A stretch of 64,000 nt of DNA from Aegilops tauschii subsp. strangulata (taxonomy: Eukaryota > Streptophyta > Magnoliopsida > Poales > Poaceae): positions 370,681,054 through 370,745,053 of the forward strand of contig NC_053041.3 in assembly GCF_002575655.3 (NCBI RefSeq), written 5' to 3'. The stretch's first letter is position 1; every line of letters begins with the position of its first letter. Under the pieces are notes generated by a model, which was not told where the DNA came from, searched no databases, and saw only the letters and a program-made list of their open reading frames with translations. The translations under genes and the position numbers were made by a program. Positions 46,205 to 56,028 of this stretch are shown in pieces.

Positions 46205-48291
46205 GTGTCAGAGATGTCAGACCAAAGTGATAGTCAGAACAAGTCAGAGGAGCAACAGAATCTCAGTGAGGGCACTAGCCCCTCCAACAGCAGTTATGAT
46301 GAGGGTAGCAGAAGCACCCCAAGCAATCTACCTAAGGCTGCTACTAGGCAGAGGAATAAGAGAACCTCAGATTCTGAAGATGAGGATTACATTGTTGATG
46401 CAGAGGTCACTTCCAAGAAGAAGTTGATCAAGAAAGAGCAAGTTGTTGCTGCTGCTGGCATCAAGCCAGACATGAAGAAGAAGGCTCCTGCTCAGAGGAA
46501 GCCCATGTCCAAAGTCAGAGCCTCAACTCAGGAAACCATGGATGTTCACTCTTGAAACAAGATAAGAAGAGGCTGCTGGAGGCAAGAAGAGAAAGGAAAG
46601 GGTCAAGAAGACCATGGCTAGAGTGATTGGCAGATCCTCTATGATGAAAGATCCAGAAGATGAGGAGGAAGAGGAAGAAGCTGTTGCACCTCCACCTAGA
46701 GCTCAGAAGTTGATGGGAGATGCAATCAAGTCAGGGGTTGCTCCTTCTAAGCCCAAGACTGCTCCCAAGCAATCCTCACAAGCTCAAGCTCCAAAGCAGA
46801 CTGCGCCCAAGAGATCTACCAGGAACATTCCTGCTGCAGAGAAGAACAAGGCCCTCGTGCTTGAAGTTGAAGAAGAGGATGAGCCCCAAGTGCTCAGAAA
46901 GCTCAAGCCAAGATACCTGATCATGATAACAACCATCCTATTACTGAGAACATGAAGTTGAGGAAAGATCCAGGTCTCAGACTATGGAGGCAAACTGATC
47001 CTTATGCAACAAGGAGAAGAACTGCTATGGATTACAAGTTCCACACCAAGGAACAACAGGACTTCTGTGAGACAGTCCTCCTGGATAAGAACCCATAGTA
47101 AGTGATATGAGATGGGTTGATTGGACATTCATTGATGACAATGAAGATCACTTTCCTGGAGTTCATGAGAGCTTTAGAATGAATGGAGTTGATGCTTTTG
47201 TGGGTCAGAAGTTGACCAAATGGAATTATGAGATGGTGATGCAGTTCTATTCCACTACACATTTTTACCCTGATGGCAAGATTGTCTGGATGACAGAGGG
47301 TACTAGGTACCAATCTTCCATTGCTGAGTGGGCCGAGCTAATCCATGATCCTGCAGAGGCTGCTGATGACACTACTGTCTATGCTAAGCCCAGGAAAGGC
47401 CACAAATCCATGGCACACATGTACAAGGAGATACCAGATGATGACAAGTTTGGCTCAGTTTACTATCTGCTGTCAGGTCTGCCAACCATCAACACTATTT
47501 TGAGGCACACTTTGTTGCCCAAGTTTGGAGATGACAGGATGATCAGAGGGCACTCAATCAACTTGCTACACATGTTTGATGTGCCAGAGAAGTTCAAGGT
47601 GATGACCTCGATAGTTGAGACAATTAAGAGGACTGCATCTAATCAGAAGAGATCATGTGGATATGCCGCACAGATTCAGATGCTCATTAACTCCAAAGTG
47701 GGCATAGAAACATATCTGCTAGACAGAGAGCACCTTCCCTTGAGGCCAGATTCTAAGGACAACTCAGTTGTCATGGATGCTCCACATCCTACTTCTGTAG
47801 AGGCTCAGGAGAAGAGAGAGAAGGCAAAGGCAGAAAAGGCTTCCAAGATTCCAGATGCCTCAGCTGCAAATCTCAAGACCAAGCAGGACCAGCTCAGCTA
47901 TCTGCTTGAAGCCACAGTGAGGATTGAGAAAGGACTAACCACCTTGACTCAAAACCAAGAAAGTCTTGAGAGAATCATTGAAACAAAGTTTTATGATCTA
48001 GACTTGAAGGTCACAGAGATTCAAATTGCAATTGAGCAACTCCAAGAAGAAGCAGAGGAGAGGAGAGGAAGACCTACCACAGATGCTATTCAGAGGGTGC
48101 CTAGAGAACAAAGGTCTGCAGCTGTGCCTGTCAGTGACACAAGGGGCACACCTTCAGCACCTGCAGCCACAACCTCAGTTGCCCCTCTAGTGGCAACCCC
48201 TCCAGTTCCTCAGACATCAGCTGAAGTCTTTGCAGATGATGTCCTCTCCACGCCATCTTCGCACTCCAAAGCTCCTAGAGATCGTGCTTAG
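46205..48291 (+). pseudogene. Extra 3' ORF of the SIRE-like element (plant transposon-protein domain), frame-broken
   Basis: Three open pieces in different frames: 46205-46555, 46614-46955 and 47107-48291. The first two are Ser/Glu/Lys-rich and disordered, with KRTSDSEDEDYIVDAEV near the start. The third (394 codons) begins MRWVDWTFIDDNEDHFPGVH and contains KWNYEMVMQFYSTTHFYPDG and YLLSGLPTINTILRHTLLPK, as in the putative plant transposon-protein domain (I believe Pfam PF20167). A coiled coil follows at about 235-310, then a Pro/Ala/Ser-rich tail. An in-frame TAG near 47096 precedes the third piece. Role unknown; it lies where SIRE elements carry an env-like ORF. Confidence 0.75.
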
Positions 48292-48800
48292 AGTGTCGTA
48301 TAACACTATGCATTTTCAAGCTTTTTGGTAACTTGTTGCCAAAGGGGGAGAAAGTGTATAGATCATAAGCTTCGAGAGAGAGAGGGAGTGTTTTGCTTCT
48401 TATTTGTCTCTCTTGCTACTTATTTGCTTTTGTGTTTGCTACAATATTTGTGCTTGTGTGTGAGATACTCTTATGATCTTGTGGTTGATCATATTATGCT
48501 TCAATGTGTGTGCTTGAATGATGCTATCTTATCACTTGTGTATGATCAATCATATTTGTCTTGGTGATGAGTGCATGCTATTTATATTCTATCATTTTGA
48601 GCGCTCTACCAAGATGTATGTGACATGGAAGAGTAACCCATGATCCTAATCGATTGTGCATTTTCATTCAAAAGAAAATCATAAATAATGCACAAATTTA
48701 GGGGGAGCTCTTGCTTATCACATACTTCTCAAAGCGACGATATATTTCATTCTCATTATGATTTGTTGAAGCTTTGATCTATATGTTGTCATCAATTACC
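48292..48800 (+). other. 3' untranslated region of the SIRE-like element
   Basis: Non-coding, with AAAGGGGGAGA (48342) and TTTAGGGGGAGC (48699) tracts that resemble the true PPT at 48801. Confidence 0.65.
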
Positions 48801-48814
48801 AAAAAGGGGGAGAT
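48801..48814 (+). other. Polypurine tract of the SIRE-like element
   Basis: AAAAAGGGGGAGAT directly before the 3' LTR. Confidence 0.9.
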
Positions 48815-50158
48815 TGAAAGTGCAACTAATCCCTGGGTGGTTTTGGTAATTCATAACAACATATAGCTCATTGAACTAATATCCTTTCAAGGTGATTATT
48901 TCAGAAAGTTCAATGATTGGCATGGCATGGACTAGAGACGTGGACCCCTCAAAATGCTAAGGACAAATATTGGCAAAAGCTCAAGACTCTTCATTTCTAT
49001 TTTAGTGATCCAAGATCATATTGAGTCCATAGGAAAGCCAATACTATTAAAAGGGGATGAGGTGTTGCTTAATGGTCTACTTGCTCAAAATGCTTAGTGA
49101 TATGCTCCAAAGCCCTCAACCACTTTCTCAAATCCAAATATGTCCTAAACCTAAAGTCAAACTCGGCCCCACCGATTTGATTCATCCGACGCCATCGAGT
49201 TCACTTGACATAGCCATAGTCAGAAACCCTAATCAGTTCAGTCTCACCGATAGGGATCTCGATCTCACCGAGATAGGATTGCAAACTCTCTGTTTCCCTT
49301 CGTAACGTTTCGGTCTCACCGAAGTGAGCAATCGTTCCCACCGAGTTCGCAGTGCAAACTCTCTGTTTCCTTTTCGTAATGTTTCAGTATCACCGACAGG
49401 AGCGATCGGTCCCACCAAGTTTTCCTGACCAACTCTCTGTTAGCTTATTACTGAAATCGATCTCACCGAGTTCACGTAATCGGTCAAACCGACATGAGGT
49501 TTTGCCCTAACCCTAGCTCATCGGTCTCACCGAGTTGATCATGTTAGTCCCACCGAAAAGACTAATGTTCACATTTTGAACTGAATCGGTCTCACCGAGT
49601 TCATATATTGGGTCTGACCGAGTTGGCTCAATTGTATGTAACGGTTAGATTTTGTGTGGAGGCTGTATATACCCCTCCACCCTCTCTCCATCAGTGCGAG
49701 AGCCATCAGAACATGTACACTTCTAGCATTCATTTTCTGAGAGAGAACCACCTACTCATGTGTTGAGACCAAGACATTCCAATCCAACCACGTGAATCTT
49801 GATCTCTAGCCTTCTCCAAGTTGCTTTCCACTCAAATCATCTTTCCACCATAGCCAAATCTGTGAGAGAGAGTTGTGTGTTGGGGAGACTATCATTTGAA
49901 GCACAAGAGCAAGGAGTTCATCATCAACACACAATCTATTACCTTTTGGAGAGTGGTGTCTCCTAGATTGGTTAGGTGTCACTTGGGAGCCTCCGTCAAG
50001 ATTGTGGAGTTGAACCAAGGAGTTTGTAAGGGCAAGGAGATTGCTTGACTTGTGCTAAGTTGTTAAAATCTGCCAAGACTTAAAATTGGGAAAAGGCTAA
50101 AAATTTATTTGGTCAAGTAGTCTGATCACCCCCCCTAGACCTACTTTCGATCCTACAA
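48815..50158 (+). repeat. 3' LTR of the SIRE-like element, internally deleted
   Basis: 1344 bp against 1628 bp for the 5' LTR. Most of the difference is one deletion at about 50040: the 5' LTR sequence from after 41814 to before about 42090 is missing, with a GAT microhomology at the junction. Otherwise the two LTRs align throughout with scattered point differences. Confidence 0.9.
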
Positions 50159-50459
50159 GCGACGCTGGTCTTGGAAGTATTTTTTTTGCGTATTTTGGGT
50201 CAAAGTTTGACCACGTACTGTAGTTGACAAGCAAAATGTGAATGCATGTCACCAAAAATTCTATTGTTTGGTTCGTATATGAATGTACTTTCAAATTATT
50301 TTATTTTTGCAACGTATAACATATATTTTATTTGTGAAAATCATGGTCAATTATGACCCAGAATAAAAGGGAGACTAGTTAATGTGGGGTCGCTTTCTTA
50401 ATTGAAGGGTAAATTGATTTTGATCCAGTCACAACGCGCTGGCCCTCTTGTCCAATCCT
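50159..50459. other. Spacer between the two head-to-head gene copies
   Basis: This is where a shared promoter would lie. It starts with the last part of the left copy's minisatellite, followed by AT-rich MITE-like sequence (GTCAAAGTTTGACCACGTACTG .. GTCAATTATGACCCAGAATAAAAGGG). No clear TATA box was chosen. Confidence 0.45.
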
Positions 50460-50765
50460 AAATCGCTGCCGCACGCTCCTCTCCCTCTTCTCCATTGCAA
50501 AACCACCTCCTCTCCTCTCCATCATCTCCATTCCAAAACCACCGTCTCGCCTCTCCCTCTTATCCATTGCAAAACCACCCCCTCTCCTCTCCATCTTCTC
50601 CATTGCAAAACCACCGTCTCGCCTCTCCCTCTTCTCCATTGCAAGACCACCATCTCGCCTCTCCCTCTTCTCCATTGCAAAACCACCCCTCTCCTCTCCA
50701 TCTTCTCCATTACAAAACCACCATCTCGCCTCTCCCTCTTCTCCACTGCAAGACCATCGTATCTC
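50460..50765 (+). repeat. Minisatellite leader of the right gene copy
   Basis: About nine units of 31-36 bp, each containing CTCTCC(C/A)TCTTCTCCATTGC followed by AAAACCACC. Pyrimidine-rich on the gene's own strand, like the leader of the left copy, but with a different unit. Confidence 0.9.
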
Positions 50766-50810
50766 CTCCCATCTTCCAAAGCTAGCGCGGGACCTCTCAG
50801 AAGGACGTCT

Positions 50811-51287
50811 ATGGAGAGGATGCAACAACGAATCGGGCAGATCGCCGGTGGCGACCAGGCGAAGTTAGCCAGGTTGAAGGAGATCCTTACTTGGGTTGAC
50901 AACGAGTGGGAGATTTCAAGGACGGTGAGGGCCATGTGGCAATGTATGCGAAAGAGCGAGACGGTGGCGATGTACTCCTTGGAGGCAGTCACGCCGTAGT
51001 CCTTCGAGTCCATCAAGTATCTCCTCCGGGCGATGGAGCAGACAGATTCACCAGAGGCGAAAGTCAGGCGGAGGTGGTGGGCGTACAGGTCGAAGGTCGA
51101 TCATCCAGAGGATAACAAATTGATCAAGTATGGTGTGCCGTTCATGAGGGTGCAGAGCCAGCTAGAGCCACAGGAGTATTTGTTCTCCCACCGCAAGAGG
51201 AGGCCGGATGGCGCAACATCGCTTCCCCGCCGTTCTCCCCGGTTCCCTCGCCGCTCGCCTTGTTTCAACGGTGGCGGTAGGGTTTAA
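50811..51287 (+). pseudogene. Small gene of unknown function, right copy of the head-to-head pair
   Basis: The frame is open from the ATG at 50811 to 51287 (158 codons) except for one TAG at 50997-50999, codon 63. Before it: QIAGGDQAKLARLKEIL and WVDNEWEISRTVRAMWQC. After it: SIKYLLRAMEQTDSPEAK, RRRWWAYRSKVDHPED and KYGVPFMRVQSQLEPQ, then a basic Arg/Pro tail. It is homologous to the left copy at 39989-40381. A GTAAGC donor-like site follows at about 51290, so a downstream exon is possible. Family unknown. Confidence 0.5.
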
Positions 51288-52136
51288 GGTAAGCTTAGCA
51301 CTAACCTAATCTTCCATCTGCTCATGCTTACAATTAGTGTGACGGCTAATGAAAATCACGCTTACAATCAGTCTTTGAGTACTACGCCAATCACCCTAAA
51401 ATAGCTCTGGACCAAAAACAAAGTTGTGACACTGTGTACAAATAAAGAAAAATAGATTGGTGCTTCATTGAGAAAAGAGTACTCCAATATAAGCTACTAG
51501 TATTTGATTAGAGGATTTGCTGCCGAGAAAGATCCGTCTCACAAAGGGCACCACCCATCCCACTGGTGGTGGTGGATGCCAATGCATAGATGGAGCATGG
51601 TTGCTGTCGGTAATTTTTACTTGGCACCTTGCACTCTACATGTATACCGGTTCCATCCGTACATTTGTGCAGTTCCACCAAAATGCAGCCGAATAACCCT
51701 GTTTGCACAGATAATGAAAAAGCCTGATTACATTATAGTGGTACTAGTTGATGAAACATACACTAATAAATAGAAGAAAATATTGCGATAGTATCATAGT
51801 ATGTCATGCTGCGAGGGCGAAATGGGTCCTGCGACGCCTCATACGGTAGGCCTCATACTGGAAATTGACCCAATTCTCGCCGATATACCTTCTTCCAGTG
51901 ATGAACATCAGTGTACAGCGGTAGTACAAGGAGGGGCCTTGAGACATTCCAATCTCTATTTTTGTGCAGATCAACTAAAATTAAGCACCCCAGTTTGCAG
52001 AAACACTTAAACATTAACAATGGGACTAGTTGATGAAACATATACTAACAAAGAGAAGCCCTTTCTTTATCTACATTGGAAATGAAATGATAGAGAGGAA
52101 ACTCGCTCTATTTTAACTGTATTGTTACTTCATTTT
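51288..52136. other. Internal non-coding part of the large CACTA element (right, first part)
   Basis: AT-rich, no gene. Two related segments (51600-51770 and 51850-52060) share TTGATGAAACATA(C/T)ACTAA and TTTGTGCAGAT-like phrases, so they look like an old duplication. A diverged third may lie at 52740-52970 (AGTGATGAAACATACATC). Confidence 0.45.
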
Positions 52137-52150
52137 ATCAGTGGCACTAG

Positions 52151-52489
52151 GGTCGAGCAGGTGGCAAGCGAGGTGTACCGTGCGTCGCAAGGATGGAGGC
52201 CGGGGGTGCTTAGACTGGGATGCTGAAGCTAGCTCTTTCAGTCCCTATGTTCCCCCCCTGAGGTTTCTGTGGTAGCATTTGGGTTGTAATCCAAACTTGG
52301 TCGAGCTGGTGTTGCGTCCCCCTACCTGCCTAGCTTATGTGGCGAACTTGTCTCCTGCTAGTACTCAGTCTGTTTAGTAGTAGTTGCATAAATGCCCGTT
52401 TACACTGAGATGTTGTCGGATAATGGTTCTCTATGGTTGGGTTTCTTTAATGAAATCGTAGGAAACCCCCTATTTGATATATATAAAAA
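52151..52489 (+). mobile_element. 5'-truncated LINE tail with perfect target duplication
   Basis: 339 bp ending in TTTCTTTAATGAAATCG .. GATATATATAAAAA, as in the 3' ends of grass L1-type elements. It is flanked by an exact 14-bp duplication ATCAGTGGCACTAG (52137-52150 and 52490-52503). No coding part is left. Confidence 0.85.
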
Positions 52490-52503
52490 ATCAGTGGCAC
52501 TAG

Positions 52504-55500
52504 CGGTGCCAAAACATTGCCTCAAATTAATAGAGCCACTAGATTAAGGTGCAAAATAGTAACATTACTGGCACAATAGCAGACTCAACATGCAGGATCT
52601 TTGGCAAACGGTCGGACCAAAAAGGAACATACCTCGTGACGGGAACCATATCTGCAGTCAACGCCTGCAGTCAACGCCATCATAGAAGGGATGACACCAG
52701 TCACCAACATGGATGATTCAATTCATGGGACCTTTTTGTGCAGTTCACCTAAAATGAAGCAATGTCCCATGAGCTAGCAGCTTCTTCTTCATTAGTTGCA
52801 ATAAAATTGAGCAACATCAAGGTTTGTTGTGAAGCTCATGGAATGTTCAACTATAATTTGGATATCATTTGTACAGTTCAACTAAGATCAAGCGTGAAAT
52901 GTATATCTCTATTTGCACAAAAAGGTGGAAAGGAGGGTGACTAACAAGTGATGAAACATACATCAAATGAAAAGAAGCATGTTCCTTATCTGAATGGCGA
53001 TCTTACAAGGAGAGTAGCAATTTCTAAAGCAGCAACATTGCTAGATATTAGTGTGGGCATTAGGATTAACTATGACAACCGTCAAATACGACATTACTTT
53101 AATGGTGCCATTGCCTCATTTTTACCAGCAACACTACATTAACAGCTGCTAAAGAGTTGGTATTTGGGCACGGGAGAGTAGGCGGACCAGGTCAGTTGCA
53201 TTTCTAACGAAAACAAGCAACTTATCTTAATGGGAAATTTAGCAGGACATGAAAAACAGTGCCATTGATTCATATTACTGGAGGCATTACATTGAAAACA
53301 ACATTGGTTTAACGTGTCCTTACTTTTAACAGTGCTACTGCTACATTTTGCCTGTGGCATTACATAAGAGGGGCACGGGGCAACAAACATCGGAACAGGA
53401 TATCTGGGTTGGTCCCATTTTTGTTTGGTATAGCCACCTTATACTGTGTGAGGCTAGCAAATCTAGTGTTGGACATACTCTGTTGACTTGTCCCCCAGTC
53501 CCCACTTTCTTTCCCTTTTCAACCAATAGATCGGTTTATATTGAGTTTGTACTGTGTTTCCCTTTATTTCCCTATTAGACCAAGAGACTAGTTGGATAGC
53601 AGTCTCTGCTACTTTTTGCCCCCATTATTTCCTGTTTCGACCAAGTCCAAGATTCAGGTAACAAATCTTCCCCCACCCCCACCCCCTTTCTTCCCTGTTT
53701 AAACGAAGTAGTAATAGATTTGACTGCATGAACTAGTTTTACCTCTTAACAGTAAAAATTTAGGTGGCTTTCAAACAGCCGATCGATCCTATCTATGAGG
53801 GGCCCTAAGAAATAGTAAAAGATACAAATATAGCAACGTCAGGAGCTGGGGAAGTAGAGCAAGGCCTGTTTCGAAGGAAGTTATACCCGAGGGTCGCCGA
53901 GATGTTGCTAGGTGGGCTGCGGGAGGATGGATCCGCCCACACTACGACAGTGAGGAAGAAGGGATCGGAGGCCCTCCCTAGCCGTCGTTGCGTGGAAGAG
54001 AACGGCAAGGCACGCTGATCGGGACGCGCCGGCAGTGGGTAAGAGCTGTTGCCGAGGACGACCACGTGAACATTGCACCTTCTCACCTTCCCCGATGGAG
54101 GGGATCCGGCTGGATCTATGACCAGCGGCGAGCAGAGAGAGAGAGAGAGAGTGTGGCCACCACTGTCGTGTTTAGATCTAGAGAGAAGAGATAGTGTGAA
54201 GAGAGCAACACTAGCAAGAAAGCGCGGAGACTCCTGCCTATATAATGGAGTAGTTTTCTTTTATCTACCGGAGTCGGCTTGACCTCGTCAATGACTGTCG
54301 AGAAGTCTTCATGCACGTGCCTCGGAGGCGCAGTTGTCGTCATTTTGATCCGAAGCACCGGATTAACGTATAACATGAAAAAATGCCACATGACAAGAAA
54401 CCATAACCTCACTGCCCCAAGGAGACAACATGAATCCCGACGGACAAACTAGACAAGGATCAAAGCTCAAATTAAAGATAAATCATAGAAAAGGGGTCCA
54501 TTGATATATGTCCTAATTAACATAGCCGGCTTGACCTAGATGGCAGCCGAGCAGTCTTCGTGCATGTGCCCCCAATGACCAGCGCCTTGGAGGAACTCAG
54601 TTGTCACTGTTTAACCTCGCAGTGATCCGGAGCACATGACACCTAATATTGCGAGATGACAAGAAACCTGTTTTTAGATTTCTCATCAGAACTACAGCCC
54701 TGTACATCACAGCCTGCACGATATTTAGACGATAGCCAATCCAGCCATCTACTGGAGTCTGGTCACATGCATGGACGAACTGATCTTGCGTGTCATGCAG
54801 GGATCGTTATCGCTCGTCTCTCTCTTCTATTAACTCAGCTGACTTGCGGGGCCGGGGAGTGTGCCTATGGTCGGTTCTCAATTGCGGTCCCACATGTGTG
54901 TGCAAACGCAATATGACACGCATTCCATTCGGAGAGCGGCGTGCCAGACCGACCGACCGTCTGGGGTGCGACGCGAACGCGACGGGTGTGTTGTATACAT
55001 GTGTACCGTCGTTTTCTTGAGGCTTTTCTCCATGGCGCATTCCATGGATACAAAATTATATTTAGAAGTCGTGGGCGGGGCTTTTCCCACGTGGTAGGCG
55101 GGCAGTTCCGCGTAGTCGGTTCGACAGAGAGACGAGAAGATGAGGGGGTAGGCTGCTGCAAACATAGAGCAGTGTGATTTGACGGCGAGTTATTGCTGGA
55201 CAGGTGGGCCCCTGTGATTTGACTTGCCATTATCATTTTAACTATGGCGCTACGACCGGTGTGAGTCTCCCGATTCCTGACCACCTCCATGGTATACAGC
55301 TGCCAACTACTAGGGCGTGGATCCTCTGACTTAGAAATCCCTACCATACCCTGCCTTTGAGTCACTGATAGGTGGGCCCCATGCTCTGTGGGACTGATGT
55401 ATCAGTGGCTCAAAGGTAGGCTAGCCCACGGTAGGGGATCCTCGTCCCAAGTACTGTACTCCTTACTCCTTGGCAAATGCAATAAATACTATGAAGAAAG

Positions 55501-56028
55501 AGATAGAGAGAAGTAAAAAATACTCTTATAGCCAACCTTACAGCTAACCTTGTTGCATGAGTGACTAAATGATGACTACGTATGACATGCCAACATCAGA
55601 TAGCCTAACGCACATGGACGGAGGAAGTAGTTTCATGCATGCGAAGTAGGCAAAAAATGCTCATTTATAGGCGTCTGAAATCTCCAAGGGTGTGACTGCG
55701 CGAGCGAGGCGACGGTCGTGGTAGGCGCGACCATGATATGGGCTGCTGACAGCCCTTGGATTTGACATTGAACGGTTGCATGCTAAGTTGCTGAAAATTT
55801 GCAGAATAACCATCCAGGATAGGATATTCACTCATAGGTCTAGAATCACGCCATGCAACCGTTCGATCTCAGATCCAGGGGCTCTCAGAAGCCCGTATCA
55901 TGGGATCATGGAAAGCTTCGTATCACCTGTAATTTTCCCGACGCTTGACGTGCGAACACGCAGATGCATGAAGCCATTTAATTGGCCGTTTAGTAGACAT
56001 GACATCTAATTGGGCCCCCATAGTACTA
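52504..56028. other. Internal non-coding part of the large CACTA element (right, second part)
   Basis: No supportable gene. It holds a GA microsatellite at about 54133-54153, a possible small hairpin at 55349-55420 and a strong inverted repeat at 55730-55904. A GC-rich stretch at 53.9-54.2 kb has open frames on both strands without recognisable domains. A Tourist/Stowaway-like phrase (CTTATAGCCAACCTTACAGC) occurs near 55525. Confidence 0.45.
55730..55904. repeat. 53-bp inverted repeat (hairpin, possible MITE)
   Basis: Arms 55730-55782 and 55852-55904 are complementary at roughly four of five positions (left arm ends ..GAACGGTTGCATG; right arm begins CATGCAACCGTTC), with a loop of about 70 bp. 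Confidence 0.8.

Larger units (their letters stand above)
40585..50158 (+). mobile_element. SIRE-like copia retrotransposon without recognisable pol
   Basis: The 5' LTR is 40585-42212 and the 3' LTR 48815-50158 (TGAAAGTGCAACTAATCCC..GATCCTACA). The PBS is TGGTATCAGAGC at 42215-42226 and the PPT AAAAAGGGGGAGAT at 48801-48814. The target duplication is AGCGG (40580-40584) against AGCGA (50159-50163). Inside are a gag region (42297-44478) and an extra 3' ORF (46205-48291). No integrase, reverse transcriptase, protease or RNase H motif was found between them. The LTR, gag type and extra 3' ORF resemble the SIRE/Maximus lineage (from memory). It inserted into the leader minisatellite of the left gene copy. 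Confidence 0.88.

Noticed and set aside
54865..55365. 166-codon minus-strand open frame
   Set aside because: No recognisable domain; it overlaps a hairpin and open frames on the other strand.
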